A DNA stretch of 64,000 nt, from assembly GCF_900091625.1 (NCBI RefSeq), contig NZ_FMIC01000002.1, forward strand, positions 1,550,001 to 1,614,000. The letters are read 5' to 3'. Shown in pieces: positions 1 through 8,916 of the stretch; position 1 is the first letter of the stretch; each line of letters starts with the position of its first letter. The translations under genes and the position numbers were made by a program. The notes below the pieces were generated by a model. That model had not been told where the DNA came from. It saw nothing but the letters and a program-made list of their open reading frames with translations, and did not search any database. This DNA comes from Micromonospora peucetia. Lineage in GTDB: Bacteria; Actinomycetota; Actinomycetes; Mycobacteriales; Micromonosporaceae.

Positions 1-20
1 CGGATAGGCACGTTCCCGGA

Positions 21-773
21 TCACGCGGGTCCTCCGGTGTCGAGCAGGTCGGCGAGGTCGGTGACGACGACGTCGGCGCCGTGGGCCCGCAGCTCGTCGG
101 CCTGGCCGACCCGGTCCACCCCGACCACGTACCCGAACCCGCCGGCCCGTCCGGCGGCGACCCCGGCGAGGGCGTCCTCGAACACGGCGGCGTCACGTGG
201 GTCGACCCCGAGCAGCCTCGCGCCGGCGAGGAACGTGTCCGGCTCGGGCTTGCCGCGCAGCCCCTCGGCGCGGGCGACGAGCCCGTCCACCCGGGCCTCC
301 AGCAGCGGTTCCAACCCTGCTGCGGCGACCACCTCCCGGCCGTTCGCGCTGGCCGTGACGACTGCCCGGCGCAGGCCGGCGGCGGTGACCGCCTCCAGGT
401 AGGCGACCGATCCGGGGTAGACGTCCACGCCGTGGGTGCGCAGCTGCTCCAGCAGTAGCACGTTCTTGCTGTTGCCGACCCCGTTGACGGTGTCGGCGTC
501 CGGCGGGTCGTCGGGCGATCCCTCGGGCAGCACGATGCCCCGGGAGGCGAGGAAGGTGCGCACCCCGTCGGCGCGCGGCCGGCCGTCGACGTGGCGGTTG
601 TAGTCCGGCCCCGGGTCGAAGGGGCGGAACGCCTCGCCGGTGGTGGCGGCGCGTCGGCGCAGGAAGCCGTCGAACGTCTCGGTCCAGGCGGCGTTGTGCA
701 CCCGGGCGGTCTGCGTCAGCACACCGTCCAGATCGAAGAGGCAGGCGGTCACATGAGCAGGTAGGCCCAGCAC
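21..773 (-). CDS. HAD-superfamily hydrolase, beta-phosphoglucomutase-like
   Basis: A 250-residue HAD hydrolase. The nucleophile motif FDLDGVL lies near residue 13, the conserved lysine in GKPEPDTF near 175 and the acidic motif VFEDALAG near 195, so all HAD catalytic motifs are present. The large cap domain and the overall sequence resemble beta-phosphoglucomutases, which interconvert glucose-1- and glucose-6-phosphate. In actinobacteria such genes often sit beside a family 65 glycoside phosphorylase; only 20 bases remain on that side, so this cannot be seen. The GTG start has no Shine-Dalgarno sequence but has TAGATT six bases upstream, which suggests a leaderless mRNA. A different sugar-phosphate phosphatase activity is possible. 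Confidence 0.85.
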   Translation of the reverse strand: MLGLPAHVTACLFDLDGVLTQTARVHNAAWTETFDGFLRRRAATTGEAFRPFDPGPDYNRHVDGRPRADGVRTFLASRGIVLPEGSPDDPPDADTVNGVGNSKNVLLLEQLRTHGVDVYPGSVAYLEAVTAAGLRRAVVTASANGREVVAAAGLEPLLEARVDGLVARAEGLRGKPEPDTFLAGARLLGVDPRDAAVFEDALAGVAAGRAGGFGYVVGVDRVGQADELRAHGADVVVTDLADLLDTGGPA

Positions 774-835
774 GGTACGAATCTATCCAGACCTCCGCAC
801 CCGCAAACCGCTTTCGGTCCGCTTGCCGCTCCGAC

Positions 836-1300
836 TCAGTTGGGGCGCAGCGTCCAGACCACGGTCATCTCGCCGGTCGGCTTGCCCTCCTCGGTGGCGA
901 TCTCCACCCGCACCGGGAACTCCGGCCGCCGGCCGGACTCCAGTTCCGCGACCACCTCGGCGACCGGCCGGTCGAGGCGCGCGGTGGCCCGCACCGGCCC
1001 CAGGGCCAGCTTCCGGTACGCGATCTCGGCCCGTACCGCCAGCGGCGTGGCCCGGTCGAGCAGCTGCCCGAACGCGGCCAGCACGACCGCGCCGGAGGCG
1101 GTCTCGCCGAGGGTGAACATGGCCCCGGCGTGCGGCCCACCGACGTGGTTGTGGGTGGCCGGCGAGTCGGGCAGCCGGACGGTCACCCGCACCCCGCTCT
1201 CCGCCTCGGGGGCCACCTCGACGAATTCGATGCCGAGCGTACGGGCGAACGGTACGGCCTCCAGAATGCCGGCCGCCACCTGGCGTGAGTCGATGGTCAT
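836..1300 (-). CDS. Hotdog-fold thioesterase-like protein (DUF4442/PaaI type)
   Basis: A 154-residue single-domain protein of the hotdog thioesterase superfamily. The segment HNHVGGPHAGAMFTLGE (about residues 49-65) matches the active-site helix region of PaaI/DUF4442 proteins, which hydrolyse or bind acyl-CoA. Length is normal for the family. No partner gene is adjacent: the next gene on this strand ends 236 bases upstream. The ATG is preceded by TAACGT six bases away and no ribosome-binding site, so it may be leaderless. A perfect dyad GTTACT-N4-AGTAAC overlaps that -10 box and could be a repressor site. Substrate cannot be inferred. Confidence 0.8.
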   Translation of the reverse strand: MTIDSRQVAAGILEAVPFARTLGIEFVEVAPEAESGVRVTVRLPDSPATHNHVGGPHAGAMFTLGETASGAVVLAAFGQLLDRATPLAVRAEIAYRKLALGPVRATARLDRPVAEVVAELESGRRPEFPVRVEIATEEGKPTGEMTVVWTLRPN

Positions 1301-1308
1301 GGCCCGAC

Positions 1309-1324
1309 GTTACTAGCCAGTAAC
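1309..1324. promoter_or_regulatory. Perfect dyad over the -10 region of the thioesterase gene
   Basis: GTTACT-AGCC-AGTAAC is a perfect 6-bp inverted repeat with a 4-base spacer, lying 9-24 bases upstream of the ATG at 1300 and overlapping the candidate -10 hexamer TAACGT (1307-1312). Position and symmetry fit a dimeric repressor operator; no regulator gene lies next to it. Confidence 0.4.
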
Positions 1325-1387
1325 TTCACCCACAACCCCCGTCCTCAGACGCAAGGCGTCGCGCGGCGGGCTGATCGGCCAACCAAC

Positions 1388-1448
1388 GGTGATCAGGACG
1401 CCATGGACCCTAAAACGGCCGGGTAACGTCCATGCCGTCCTGATCACC
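1388..1448. terminator. Long inverted repeat with 20-bp arms, candidate terminator
   Basis: The arms at 1388-1407 and 1429-1448 pair at 19 of 20 positions around a 21-base loop. A second perfect 9-bp hairpin (1447-1455 with 1464-1472) abuts it. Both lie just downstream of the minus-strand ABC ATPase gene, as expected for a terminator, but there is no U-tract and the arms are unusually long and not G+C-only. Confidence 0.5.
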
Positions 1449-1536
1449 GGGGCGCCGCGCGGAGCGCCCCGGCAACAAACATGGGAACTGCGTCCGGTCC
1501 GGCGGTGTCGGGGCTGCTGCTCCTTGCTGGCGCCCG

Positions 1537-2835
1537 TCAGCGCCAGCCGACGTCGATCCGGTCACCGCGTTCGTCGAAGAAGTGCAGCGCGTCCATGCGT
1601 ACGGAGACGGCCAGGGCATGACCGGCGGAGACCCCGGGGTACGGCGCGAGCCGTACCGCGAGCTCGGCGGGGCGGCGGTGGTGCCGGCCCGGGTCGTTGA
1701 GCACGCTGGTGCGGGTGACGGTGGCCGGGACGGGCTCCTCCTCGGCGGCGGCGCGACCGGTCAGCCGCTGCATGACCTGCCCGACGCGACGCAGGCCGCG
1801 CTGGCCGGTGGGTGCGTCGACCCGGGTGCCCATCTCGTCCACGACGATCGCGGTGGCCCCGATGTCGAGGTAGGCGAGCGACTCGTGCCCGTGGTGCTCC
1901 AGGTAGCGGATCCGGCCGTGCAGTACGGCGCCCCGGGTGTCCGGCGCGACCGGGGTGAGCGCCTCGGCCCGCATCCCGACCACGATCCGCTCCCCGTGGT
2001 AGTGCGCGACCGCCCGGCTGCGGATGTCGTCCCACGGCAGGTGAAGCGCCTGGTCGCCGAGGGTGAGGGTCACGTAGCGGTCGAGGTGGACGTAGACCGA
2101 CGCCTCCAGGAGGTTCATCCGCGGGCTGCCGAGGAACGCGGCCACGTAGAGGGTGGCCGGGCGGCCGTACACCTGGGTGGGGGTGCCGACGTCCTGGAGG
2201 ACGCCCTTGCGCATGATGGCGACCCGGTCGGCCATGGTCAGCGCCTCGGCCTGGTCGTGGGTGACGTAGATGGTGGTGACGCCCAGTTCCCGGGTCAGGC
2301 CGGAGATCTCGGCGCGCAACTCCGCCCGGAGCCCGCTGTCGAGGTTGGACAGCGGCTCGTCCATCAGGAACAGGCCGGGGCGGCGGACGATGGCCCGGCC
2401 CATCGCGACCCGCTGGCGCTGCCCGCCGGAGAGCTGGCTGGGTTTGCGGCCGAGCACGTCGCCGATGCCGAGCGCGCTGGCCACGTCGGTAACCCGCTCG
2501 CCGCGGGGCTCGGGTTCCATCCCGGACAGCCGGAGCGGGAAGGCGATGTTCTCGCCGACGGTCATGTGCGGGTAGAGCGCGAAGTCCTGGAAGACCATGG
2601 CGATCTTCCGGTCGCGCGGCGGCAGGTCGTTGGCCAGCTCGCCGTCGAGCATCACCGCGCCCGACGTCGGGTCCTCCAAGCCGGCGACCATCCTCAGCAC
2701 CGTGGACTTCCCGCAGCCTGACGGGCCGAGCAGCACCATGAACTCGCCGTCGTCGACGTCGAGGTTGACCCTGTCGACGGCGAGGGTGCCGTCCCTGAAC
2801 ACCTTCGAGACATCCTTGAGCGCGACGGTTGTCAC
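1537..2835 (-). CDS. ABC transporter ATPase, MalK/UgpC/MsmX type
   Basis: A 432-residue ATPase of the carbohydrate-uptake CUT1 family. Walker A GPSGCGKST is at about residues 38-46, the signature LSGGQRQRVAMGRA at about 136-149, Walker B LFLMDEPLSNLD at about 156-167, and the switch histidine in THDQAE near 194. The C-terminal 190 residues form the TOBE-like regulatory domain typical of MalK/UgpC proteins, slightly longer than usual. No permease or binding-protein gene is nearby, so it probably energises several sugar importers, as shared MsmK/MsiK ATPases do. The GTG start follows a strong GGGAGGG ribosome-binding site. Confidence 0.9.
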   Translation of the reverse strand: MTTVALKDVSKVFRDGTLAVDRVNLDVDDGEFMVLLGPSGCGKSTVLRMVAGLEDPTSGAVMLDGELANDLPPRDRKIAMVFQDFALYPHMTVGENIAFPLRLSGMEPEPRGERVTDVASALGIGDVLGRKPSQLSGGQRQRVAMGRAIVRRPGLFLMDEPLSNLDSGLRAELRAEISGLTRELGVTTIYVTHDQAEALTMADRVAIMRKGVLQDVGTPTQVYGRPATLYVAAFLGSPRMNLLEASVYVHLDRYVTLTLGDQALHLPWDDIRSRAVAHYHGERIVVGMRAEALTPVAPDTRGAVLHGRIRYLEHHGHESLAYLDIGATAIVVDEMGTRVDAPTGQRGLRRVGQVMQRLTGRAAAEEEPVPATVTRTSVLNDPGRHHRRPAELAVRLAPYPGVSAGHALAVSVRMDALHFFDERGDRIDVGWR

Positions 2836-2993
2836 CGTGCCCTCCCCCCAGCTCGTCGACCGAACCCGGAATGACTGTGACGAGGATCATCCGGTTCGCA
2901 CATCGGGTAAACGTGTCATGTTCGGCTCGTGACGGCCCTGTGAAGTCCACCGCACGGGGACACCGCCGCCGGCAGCGCGGCGCGGGCCGGTCG

Positions 2994-5207
2994 TCAGCAG
3001 CCGGACGCGCCCGGCTCCGGCTGCTCGCCGAGGAAGACCCGGCGGACCACCCGCTCGGCGGCGTGGCCGTCGTCGAGCGCGCAGAACCGGGCCCGGAACC
3101 GCTGCCGGGCCTCGCGCGCCGCCTCCGCGTCGACCTCGCCGGTGTGGAACAGGTCGAGCAGGTCGGCGAAGCTGGTGGCCACCGCGCCCGGTGGCTGGGC
3201 GGTCACGTCGAAGTAGACGCCGCGGGCCAGCCGGTACGCCTCCCAGTCCGGGGCGTAGACGACGATCGGCCGGTCGAGCACGGCGTAGTCGAACATCGCC
3301 GAGGAGTAGTCCGTGATCAGCACGTCCGCCACGAGGTAGAGGTCCTCCACGCGCGGGTGGTCGCTGACGTCGCGTACCCGGTCCCGCTCCCCCGGGCGGC
3401 GGGTGCGCCGGTCCCGGTCGTGGAAGTAGTGGCTGCGGATCAGCAGCCGGCCGGCCGGGCCGAGCGCGTCGAGCAGCCGCTGCGGGTCGAACGGCGGCCG
3501 GTAGCCGGGCAGGTGCTCGCGGTGCGTCGGGGCGTACAGGACGACCTGTTCGCCGAGGCCGAGGCCGAGCCCGGCGCGCAGCCGGAGCACCTCCTCGGCG
3601 GTCGCGGTGACCAGCCGGTCGTTGCGCGGGTAGCCGACCTCCAGGGTGGTGTACGCGGCCGGGTAGGCACGCTCCCACATCTGGCTGGAGAAGCTGTTCG
3701 CGCTGACGCTGTAGTCCCACCGGTCCACCCGGCGCAGCAGCCCGGCGAAGTCCATCCCGACCGCGCCGAGCGGGTACCGCTGCTGGTCGAGCCCCATCAC
3801 CTTGACCGGGGTGCCGTGGTGGGTCTGCACGTGCACGGTGCCTGGCCGCTTGCGGACGAAGTCCGGGAAGTTGACGTTGTTGACCAGCCACCGTGCCCGG
3901 GCCAGCGCCCGGTAGTACGCGGGCGTTCCGGCGACCACGTACGCGACGCCCTCGGGCACGGTGTGCACCCGGTCCCGCCGGACGATCCACACCCCGTGGA
4001 CCTCCGGCGCCAGCCGGCTGGCCGCCTCGAAGACGGCCGCCGGGTTGTCCGCGTATCCCCGGTACCAGTAGGCCGCGTAGACGGCCAGCGTCGGGTCGAC
4101 CGGCCGGCGCGACTCGGCCCGGTAGTACTCCCGCAGCAGGGTGTCCCGGGTCAGCCGGGCCGCACGCCGGGCCCGGGGCGCGACCCCTCGCCGGGTGCCG
4201 CGGGCGGTACGCCGGGCGGTGTCGCGCGCCTGGTACGCGGTGCGCAGCGCGCTGAACGTACGCCAGCGGCCGGCAGCCACCAGCCGGTGCTTGAGCCCTT
4301 CGGCGCCCGCTGGTGGCGGATAGCCGCCGGGGGGCAGCCAGCGCGCGTGGTCGGCGGTGATCCGGGCGAAGAAGGCCGGCCGCAGTTCGGGGGCGATCCG
4401 CTCCCCGTTGCCGAGCACGGTCAGGTAGTGCCAGATCATCCGCTCGAATACCGCGGGGCGCAGGTCGTCGACCGCCGGCCCCCAGGCGTCCATCAGCCGG
4501 AACACCCGGTGCCACTGGTGGAAGACCTCGAAGTGCCGGTCGCCCCTGGTCCTGGTGATCGCCCCGGCGCGGCGCTGCCGGTAGTTGACGCAGACCCGGT
4601 CCAGCACGGCGATCCGCTCGGCGGCCATCAGCACCGGGTAACTGAACGAGACGTCCTCGTACCAGCCGGGGGCGAAGCGCAGGCCCTCCTCGATCAGGAA
4701 CTGCCGGCGGACCGGGCGGTTCCAGGCGGTGTGCAGCAGCCGCAGCGTCTCGGGGCGGTCGCGCAGCCGGAAGGTCTCCTCGCCGGGCGGCTCCGGGAAC
4801 ACCTCCGCCATCGCGCTGGGGCTGGTGGTGTTGTTCCAGTACGTCCGGACGTGGTCGACCAGGAGCACGTCGGGGCGGCTGGCGCGGAGGCTCTCGACCA
4901 CCTCGGCGAGGCATTCCGGGACGAGCCAGTCGTCGCCGTCGACGAACCAGACGTACTCGCCGGTGGCTCGGTCCAGCCCGATGTTGCGGGCTGGACCGAG
5001 CCCGACGTTCTCCGTCAGCCGGACGGCGTGCATCCGCCGGTCGCGGGCCGCGTACTCGGCGAGGATGTCGCCGCTGTCGTCCGGCGAGCAGTCGTCGACG
5101 CCGATCACCTCGATGTCGGTGACCGGCTGGTCGAGGATGGAGTCCAGGCATTCGCGCAGGTAGCCCTGCACCCGGTAGGCCGGCACGACGAAGCTGATCA
5201 AGGTCAT
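2994..5207 (-). CDS. Family 2 glycosyltransferase fused to CDP-glycerol glycerophosphotransferase (TagB/TagF-like)
   Basis: A 737-residue two-domain enzyme for a teichoic-acid-like glycopolymer. The first ~330 residues are a family 2 glycosyltransferase (FVVPAYRVQGYLREC, then DGDDW as the nucleotide-sugar metal site). From about residue 370 the protein matches TagB/TagF polyglycerol-phosphate transferases: QTHHGTPVKVMG, SANSFSSQMW, VLYAPTHRE, and DYSSAMFDYAVLDRP. It probably acts at the inner membrane face, adding sugar and polyol-phosphate units. The ATG at 5207 was chosen because the alignable domain begins there, AGGGG precedes it and it sits 16 bases after the upstream stop; an in-frame start farther upstream would lie inside that gene. 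It is the last gene of the 8875-2994 operon. Confidence 0.88.
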   Translation of the reverse strand: MTLISFVVPAYRVQGYLRECLDSILDQPVTDIEVIGVDDCSPDDSGDILAEYAARDRRMHAVRLTENVGLGPARNIGLDRATGEYVWFVDGDDWLVPECLAEVVESLRASRPDVLLVDHVRTYWNNTTSPSAMAEVFPEPPGEETFRLRDRPETLRLLHTAWNRPVRRQFLIEEGLRFAPGWYEDVSFSYPVLMAAERIAVLDRVCVNYRQRRAGAITRTRGDRHFEVFHQWHRVFRLMDAWGPAVDDLRPAVFERMIWHYLTVLGNGERIAPELRPAFFARITADHARWLPPGGYPPPAGAEGLKHRLVAAGRWRTFSALRTAYQARDTARRTARGTRRGVAPRARRAARLTRDTLLREYYRAESRRPVDPTLAVYAAYWYRGYADNPAAVFEAASRLAPEVHGVWIVRRDRVHTVPEGVAYVVAGTPAYYRALARARWLVNNVNFPDFVRKRPGTVHVQTHHGTPVKVMGLDQQRYPLGAVGMDFAGLLRRVDRWDYSVSANSFSSQMWERAYPAAYTTLEVGYPRNDRLVTATAEEVLRLRAGLGLGLGEQVVLYAPTHREHLPGYRPPFDPQRLLDALGPAGRLLIRSHYFHDRDRRTRRPGERDRVRDVSDHPRVEDLYLVADVLITDYSSAMFDYAVLDRPIVVYAPDWEAYRLARGVYFDVTAQPPGAVATSFADLLDLFHTGEVDAEAAREARQRFRARFCALDDGHAAERVVRRVFLGEQPEPGASGC

Positions 5208-5223
5208 CGGCCGGCCCCTGTCG

Positions 5224-7284
5224 TCAGCCCGGCGAGCGACCTCCCGCGCCGGCCAGGCCCACCGACGCCCGCGCGGCGCGGGCGGGCAGGACGACCCAGG
5301 CGAGGACGACACTCCCCACGAAAACCACGAGAAGGTACGTACCGAGTGTAGCCATCCCGATACCCGCAAAACCGACGATCGCCGCCAGGGCCAGCAGCAC
5401 CGACCGCCCATCCCAGCCCAGCGTGCCGCCGTGCAGCGGCGGGGCGGCCTGCCGCTTCTCCAGCCGCGCGGTCAGGTCGTAGTGGTGCAGGGTCAGCACG
5501 AAGACGTACCCGAAGATCAGCCACGGCGGCACGTCGCCCACCACCCCGACCGCGATGGCGAACAGGAACTCGCCCGCCCGCAGCACCGCCGGGACCAGCC
5601 AGTCCAGCGGCCTGTTGTGCGCCACTCCCGTCACGCCGCCGGCGAGCAGCAGCCCCACCAGGGCGAGCGGCAGCGTCCACCGGGGCGGCGGGGCGGCGTC
5701 GCCCCCACGCAGCGCGATGAGCAGCACGATCGCCGCCGGCAACGCGGCCAGGACCGCCAACGCCAGCGGCCCCGGGCGGCGGGCCACCGGCAGCAGCCGG
5801 GCCAGCGGCCCGTCGTCGCGGTACAGGGTGGTGTCGACCGTGTCCAGCACCGGCACCCGCATCCAGCGGGCCCGCAGCGTACGCAGCGCCCCGGTGTACG
5901 CGAAGGCCAGCACCCCCCAGGCCAGCACCGCGTACAGGCTGACCAGCGGGCCGAACAGTGCCACGGTGATCGCGATCAGCGCCCACCGCTCCCCGATCGG
6001 GAAGACCACCGTCCGCTTCAGCCAGTACGACACCGAACCCGTGTCGGCCTGCACCCGGTTGGAGGCGGCGTTCAGCTTGTCGCCGATGCCACCGCCGGAG
6101 GCAACCGTCGCCTTCGGCCGGCGGGCCGCCTCGTCGTGCAGCACGCCGTACCAGGTGTCCGTCATGTGCCGGACGGTCTGCAGGGTGATCGCGGCGATCG
6201 CCAGCGCCCAGCCGTACCGGAATCCGGCCTGGGTCGCCCCGTAGCCGAGGCCGGCGTAGACCACGTACTCCTTCGCCCGGTCGGCCATGGTGTCCAGCCA
6301 GCCGCCCCAGGCGCTGAAGTGCCGGGTGTAGCGGGCGACCTGGCCGTCCACGCAGTCCAGCACGAAGCCGAGGTAGAGCAGCACCGCCCCGACGACCAGC
6401 GCCGCCCGCCCGCCCACACCGAAGAGCACGGCGGCGGCCACCGCGAAGGCCACCGAGATCATCGTGACGGCGGTCGGGCCGAGCCCGAGCTTCGCCGACG
6501 CCTTCGTCACGTACGGCGACCAGGTGCTGACGAAGAAGGTGGTGAAGAAGTCGTCCCGCTCCTTCACCGAGAGCTTCAACTCGGCCCGGTCCTCGTCGAC
6601 GGCGGCCACCGCCGCCTCCGCGGCGGCCAGCCCCACCGGATCGCTGACCCGGTGCGCGACGAGCAGGCGTACCCGCTGGGCGAAGGTCAGCGTGCCGAGC
6701 CCGTTGAGGCCGGCGAAGAGCCGGTCCACGGCGGGCCCGACCACCGCCGGCCCGGCGGCCGACGGCGGCACAGCGGCCACCGACGGAGGTCCGGCGGGCA
6801 TCGGCGGCGCCACGGCCGACGGGGGCCCGGCGGGCACCGTTCCGGCGGTGGCGCGCGCGGCCCGGGCGAGCGCCGGCAGGTCGTCGACGCCGACCCGCAG
6901 CGCGCCGCCGAAGACGCCGGTGGCCCTGCCGTCGAGCGCCTCCGGCGGCCCGGCCTCGACCACCTGGCCGCGTTCCTCGCGCACAGCCGTGCGTCCGTGG
7001 CCGGGCGGGTCGGTCAGCACCAGCGCGACCGTCGGCCCGACGGGGCTGGTCGCCAGGTGCCGCAGGACGGCGGTGTGCGCGACCAGGTCGGCGCCGGTGA
7101 CGAGCACCGGGTGCGTAGCCGCGTCGACGAGGGCGGCCAGCTCGGCCAGGTCGGCGGCGTGGCGGACCTCGTCCGCCCCGGCGCGACGCAGCTGGTCGGC
7201 CAGCCGGTCGGCGAGGGATTCGCCCGAACGGGTCGGCAGGCTCGCGGCCGGGTCGTCGGCGGCGAGCACGATCGCGAGCGTCAC
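5224..7284 (-). CDS. Three-part protein: nucleotidyltransferase-like N-terminus, CDP-alcohol phosphatidyltransferase, C-terminal membrane domain
   Basis: A 686-residue membrane enzyme. Residues 1-145 look like a degenerate nucleotidyltransferase/transferase domain (LAIVLAADDPA start). A Pro/Ala linker follows (151-186), then a CDP-alcohol phosphatidyltransferase domain with the complete motif DG-x2-AR-x8-G-x3-D-x3-D at residues 313-335. The C-terminal ~250 residues carry many membrane segments and resemble the actinobacterial DUF5941 region. It likely transfers a phosphoalcohol from a CDP-alcohol to a lipid or glycan acceptor in the glycopolymer pathway. The GTG at 7284 overlaps the stop of the ATPase gene by four bases (GTGA), indicating translational coupling. 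The natural alcohol is unknown. Confidence 0.82.
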   Translation of the reverse strand: MTLAIVLAADDPAASLPTRSGESLADRLADQLRRAGADEVRHAADLAELAALVDAATHPVLVTGADLVAHTAVLRHLATSPVGPTVALVLTDPPGHGRTAVREERGQVVEAGPPEALDGRATGVFGGALRVGVDDLPALARAARATAGTVPAGPPSAVAPPMPAGPPSVAAVPPSAAGPAVVGPAVDRLFAGLNGLGTLTFAQRVRLLVAHRVSDPVGLAAAEAAVAAVDEDRAELKLSVKERDDFFTTFFVSTWSPYVTKASAKLGLGPTAVTMISVAFAVAAAVLFGVGGRAALVVGAVLLYLGFVLDCVDGQVARYTRHFSAWGGWLDTMADRAKEYVVYAGLGYGATQAGFRYGWALAIAAITLQTVRHMTDTWYGVLHDEAARRPKATVASGGGIGDKLNAASNRVQADTGSVSYWLKRTVVFPIGERWALIAITVALFGPLVSLYAVLAWGVLAFAYTGALRTLRARWMRVPVLDTVDTTLYRDDGPLARLLPVARRPGPLALAVLAALPAAIVLLIALRGGDAAPPPRWTLPLALVGLLLAGGVTGVAHNRPLDWLVPAVLRAGEFLFAIAVGVVGDVPPWLIFGYVFVLTLHHYDLTARLEKRQAAPPLHGGTLGWDGRSVLLALAAIVGFAGIGMATLGTYLLVVFVGSVVLAWVVLPARAARASVGLAGAGGRSPG

Positions 7285-8027
7285 CGCGGAACCGCGGCGT
7301 GGTACGCGTGCAGCGCCTCGGCGATCGTGCCGTCGACGCTCAGCCGGCCCCCGTCGAGGTAGAGCCCCCGACGGCAGAACCGGGTCAGATCCTTTTCGTT
7401 GTGTGACACCAGCACCAGAGTGCGCCCCTCCCCGAGCAGACGGTCGATCGTCGCATAACACTTCTTGCGGAACTCCTCGTCCCCGACCGCGGTCACCTCG
7501 TCCATGAGCAGGATCGGGTGCGGCAGGTGCGAAATGATGGCGAAGCCGAGCCGGACCTTCATGCCGGACGAGTAGTGCCGCACCGACGTGTCGACGGCCC
7601 GCTCCACCTGCTCGCCCGCGAACGAGACGATGTCGTCGAAGTGCCGCCGCAGGTAGCCCGACGAGAGCCCGTGCAGGCCGCCGACCAGGTAGAGGTTCTC
7701 CCGCCCGGTCAGGTCGTTGGAGAACCCGGCGGAGAGCTCCAGCAGCGGCGCAACGTCCCCACGCACCCGGATCCGGCCCTCGTCGGGGATGAGTACGCCG
7801 GCGATCAGCCGCAGCAGGGTGCTCTTGCCGGAGCCGTTGCGGCCGATCACACCGACGGTCTCCCCGGCCCGGACCGAGAACGACACCTCGCGCAGCGGCC
7901 AGAACCGGCCGTCGGCCGCACCACGCCGCCCCCGGTGGATGAACAGTTCCCGCAGCCGCAACTGCCGCCGCCGGTTGCGGACGAACCGGATGCCGAGCCC
8001 CGCCGCCTCGATGATCGGGTCGGTCAT
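7281..8027 (-). CDS. Polysaccharide/teichoic acid export ABC ATPase (TagH/Wzt type)
   Basis: A 248-residue ATPase. Walker A GRNGSGKST, the atypical signature YSSGMKVRLGFA characteristic of the polysaccharide-export family, Walker B ILLMDEVTAVGD and switch histidine SHNEKD are all present. It lacks the C-terminal carbohydrate-binding domain found in some Wzt proteins. It would power export of the lipid-linked polymer through the permease encoded two bases upstream. The ATG at 8027 was chosen because it begins the aligned domain just after the permease stop; the downstream gene overlaps it by four bases. Confidence 0.92.
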   Translation of the reverse strand: MTDPIIEAAGLGIRFVRNRRRQLRLRELFIHRGRRGAADGRFWPLREVSFSVRAGETVGVIGRNGSGKSTLLRLIAGVLIPDEGRIRVRGDVAPLLELSAGFSNDLTGRENLYLVGGLHGLSSGYLRRHFDDIVSFAGEQVERAVDTSVRHYSSGMKVRLGFAIISHLPHPILLMDEVTAVGDEEFRKKCYATIDRLLGEGRTLVLVSHNEKDLTRFCRRGLYLDGGRLSVDGTIAEALHAYHAAVPR

Positions 8028-8029
8028 CT

Positions 8030-8875
8030 CTACAGTTCCTTGAGCACGGCGGGTTCGAGCCGGCGGAACGACCACCAGCCGGCGGCCAGCACCAACAGGC
8101 TGACACCGACGGTGGTGGCCAGCAACCGGGCGTCCGGGAACTCGTCCGGATACCAGACCGCGTGGTGCAGTTGGAAGATCCCGACCAGCGGGTTCAGCTC
8201 GTAGGCGATCTTCAGCCAGCCCGGCAGGTCGGCGTCCCGGACTAGGCTCAGCGGGTAGATGATCGGGGTGGCGTAGAAGAGCACCCGGATGACCAGCCGC
8301 ATGAACCGCTCGACGTCGCGCATCAGCACGTTGACCGCCGAGAGCAGCAGTGCCAGCCCGACCAGCAGGACGGCCTGCACCGCCACCGCGAACGGCAGGG
8401 CCAGCAGCGACCAGCCCAGCTCGATCCGGCCGTACGCGGCGTAGCCGACGGCGATGGCCAGCAGGATCGGCAGGCCGGCGGCGTACTCGGCGAAACGGCC
8501 GGTGACCCGGCCGATCGGGAAGACCTGTCGTGGCACGTTCATCGTCGTGATCAGCCGGGCCTGGCCGGTCAGCGCGTTGGTCGCCTCGCTCAGCGCCGAA
8601 CTGGTCCACATCCAGGCGAAGATCCCGGTGAGCAGGAACAGCGGGTACGAGTCGGCCGCGTCACCGAGGTGGCGGTTGGTGTCCCGGGAGTAGAGGACCC
8701 CGAAGACGAACCAGTAGATCGCCCCCATGCCGAGGGGCTCGATCAGCGACCAGAGGTACCCGAGCATGGACTGCTGGTACTTCACGGCGAGGTCGCGCCG
8801 GACGAGGATGCGCAGCGAGGTGCGGTGCGACCACAACGCCGCGATGCCAGAGGTCACCGCCGCCTCCCGCCTCAC
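8030..8875 (-). CDS. ABC-2 type polysaccharide/teichoic acid export permease (TagG/Wzm)
   Basis: A 281-residue integral membrane protein with about six hydrophobic segments. It has the family's N-terminal amphipathic segment (LVRRDLAVKYQQSMLGYLWSL) and the conserved NVLMRDVERF and ATPIIYPLSLV stretches. It forms the channel of the TagGH/Wzm-Wzt exporter with the next gene. It is the first gene of the minus-strand operon; a TAGCCT box lies 12 bases upstream of the GTG start and is a possible -10 element. Confidence 0.92.
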   Translation of the reverse strand: MRREAAVTSGIAALWSHRTSLRILVRRDLAVKYQQSMLGYLWSLIEPLGMGAIYWFVFGVLYSRDTNRHLGDAADSYPLFLLTGIFAWMWTSSALSEATNALTGQARLITTMNVPRQVFPIGRVTGRFAEYAAGLPILLAIAVGYAAYGRIELGWSLLALPFAVAVQAVLLVGLALLLSAVNVLMRDVERFMRLVIRVLFYATPIIYPLSLVRDADLPGWLKIAYELNPLVGIFQLHHAVWYPDEFPDARLLATTVGVSLLVLAAGWWSFRRLEPAVLKEL

Positions 8876-8916
8876 CGGACGGACGACAGGCTAGCAGTCG
8901 GTGAACGAACGCCCCC

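Noticed and set aside
2829..5351. 840-codon plus-strand open frame opposite the glycosyltransferase gene
   Set aside because: Antisense shadow of a clear enzyme gene; composition is Pro/Arg/Gly-rich and no domain is recognisable.
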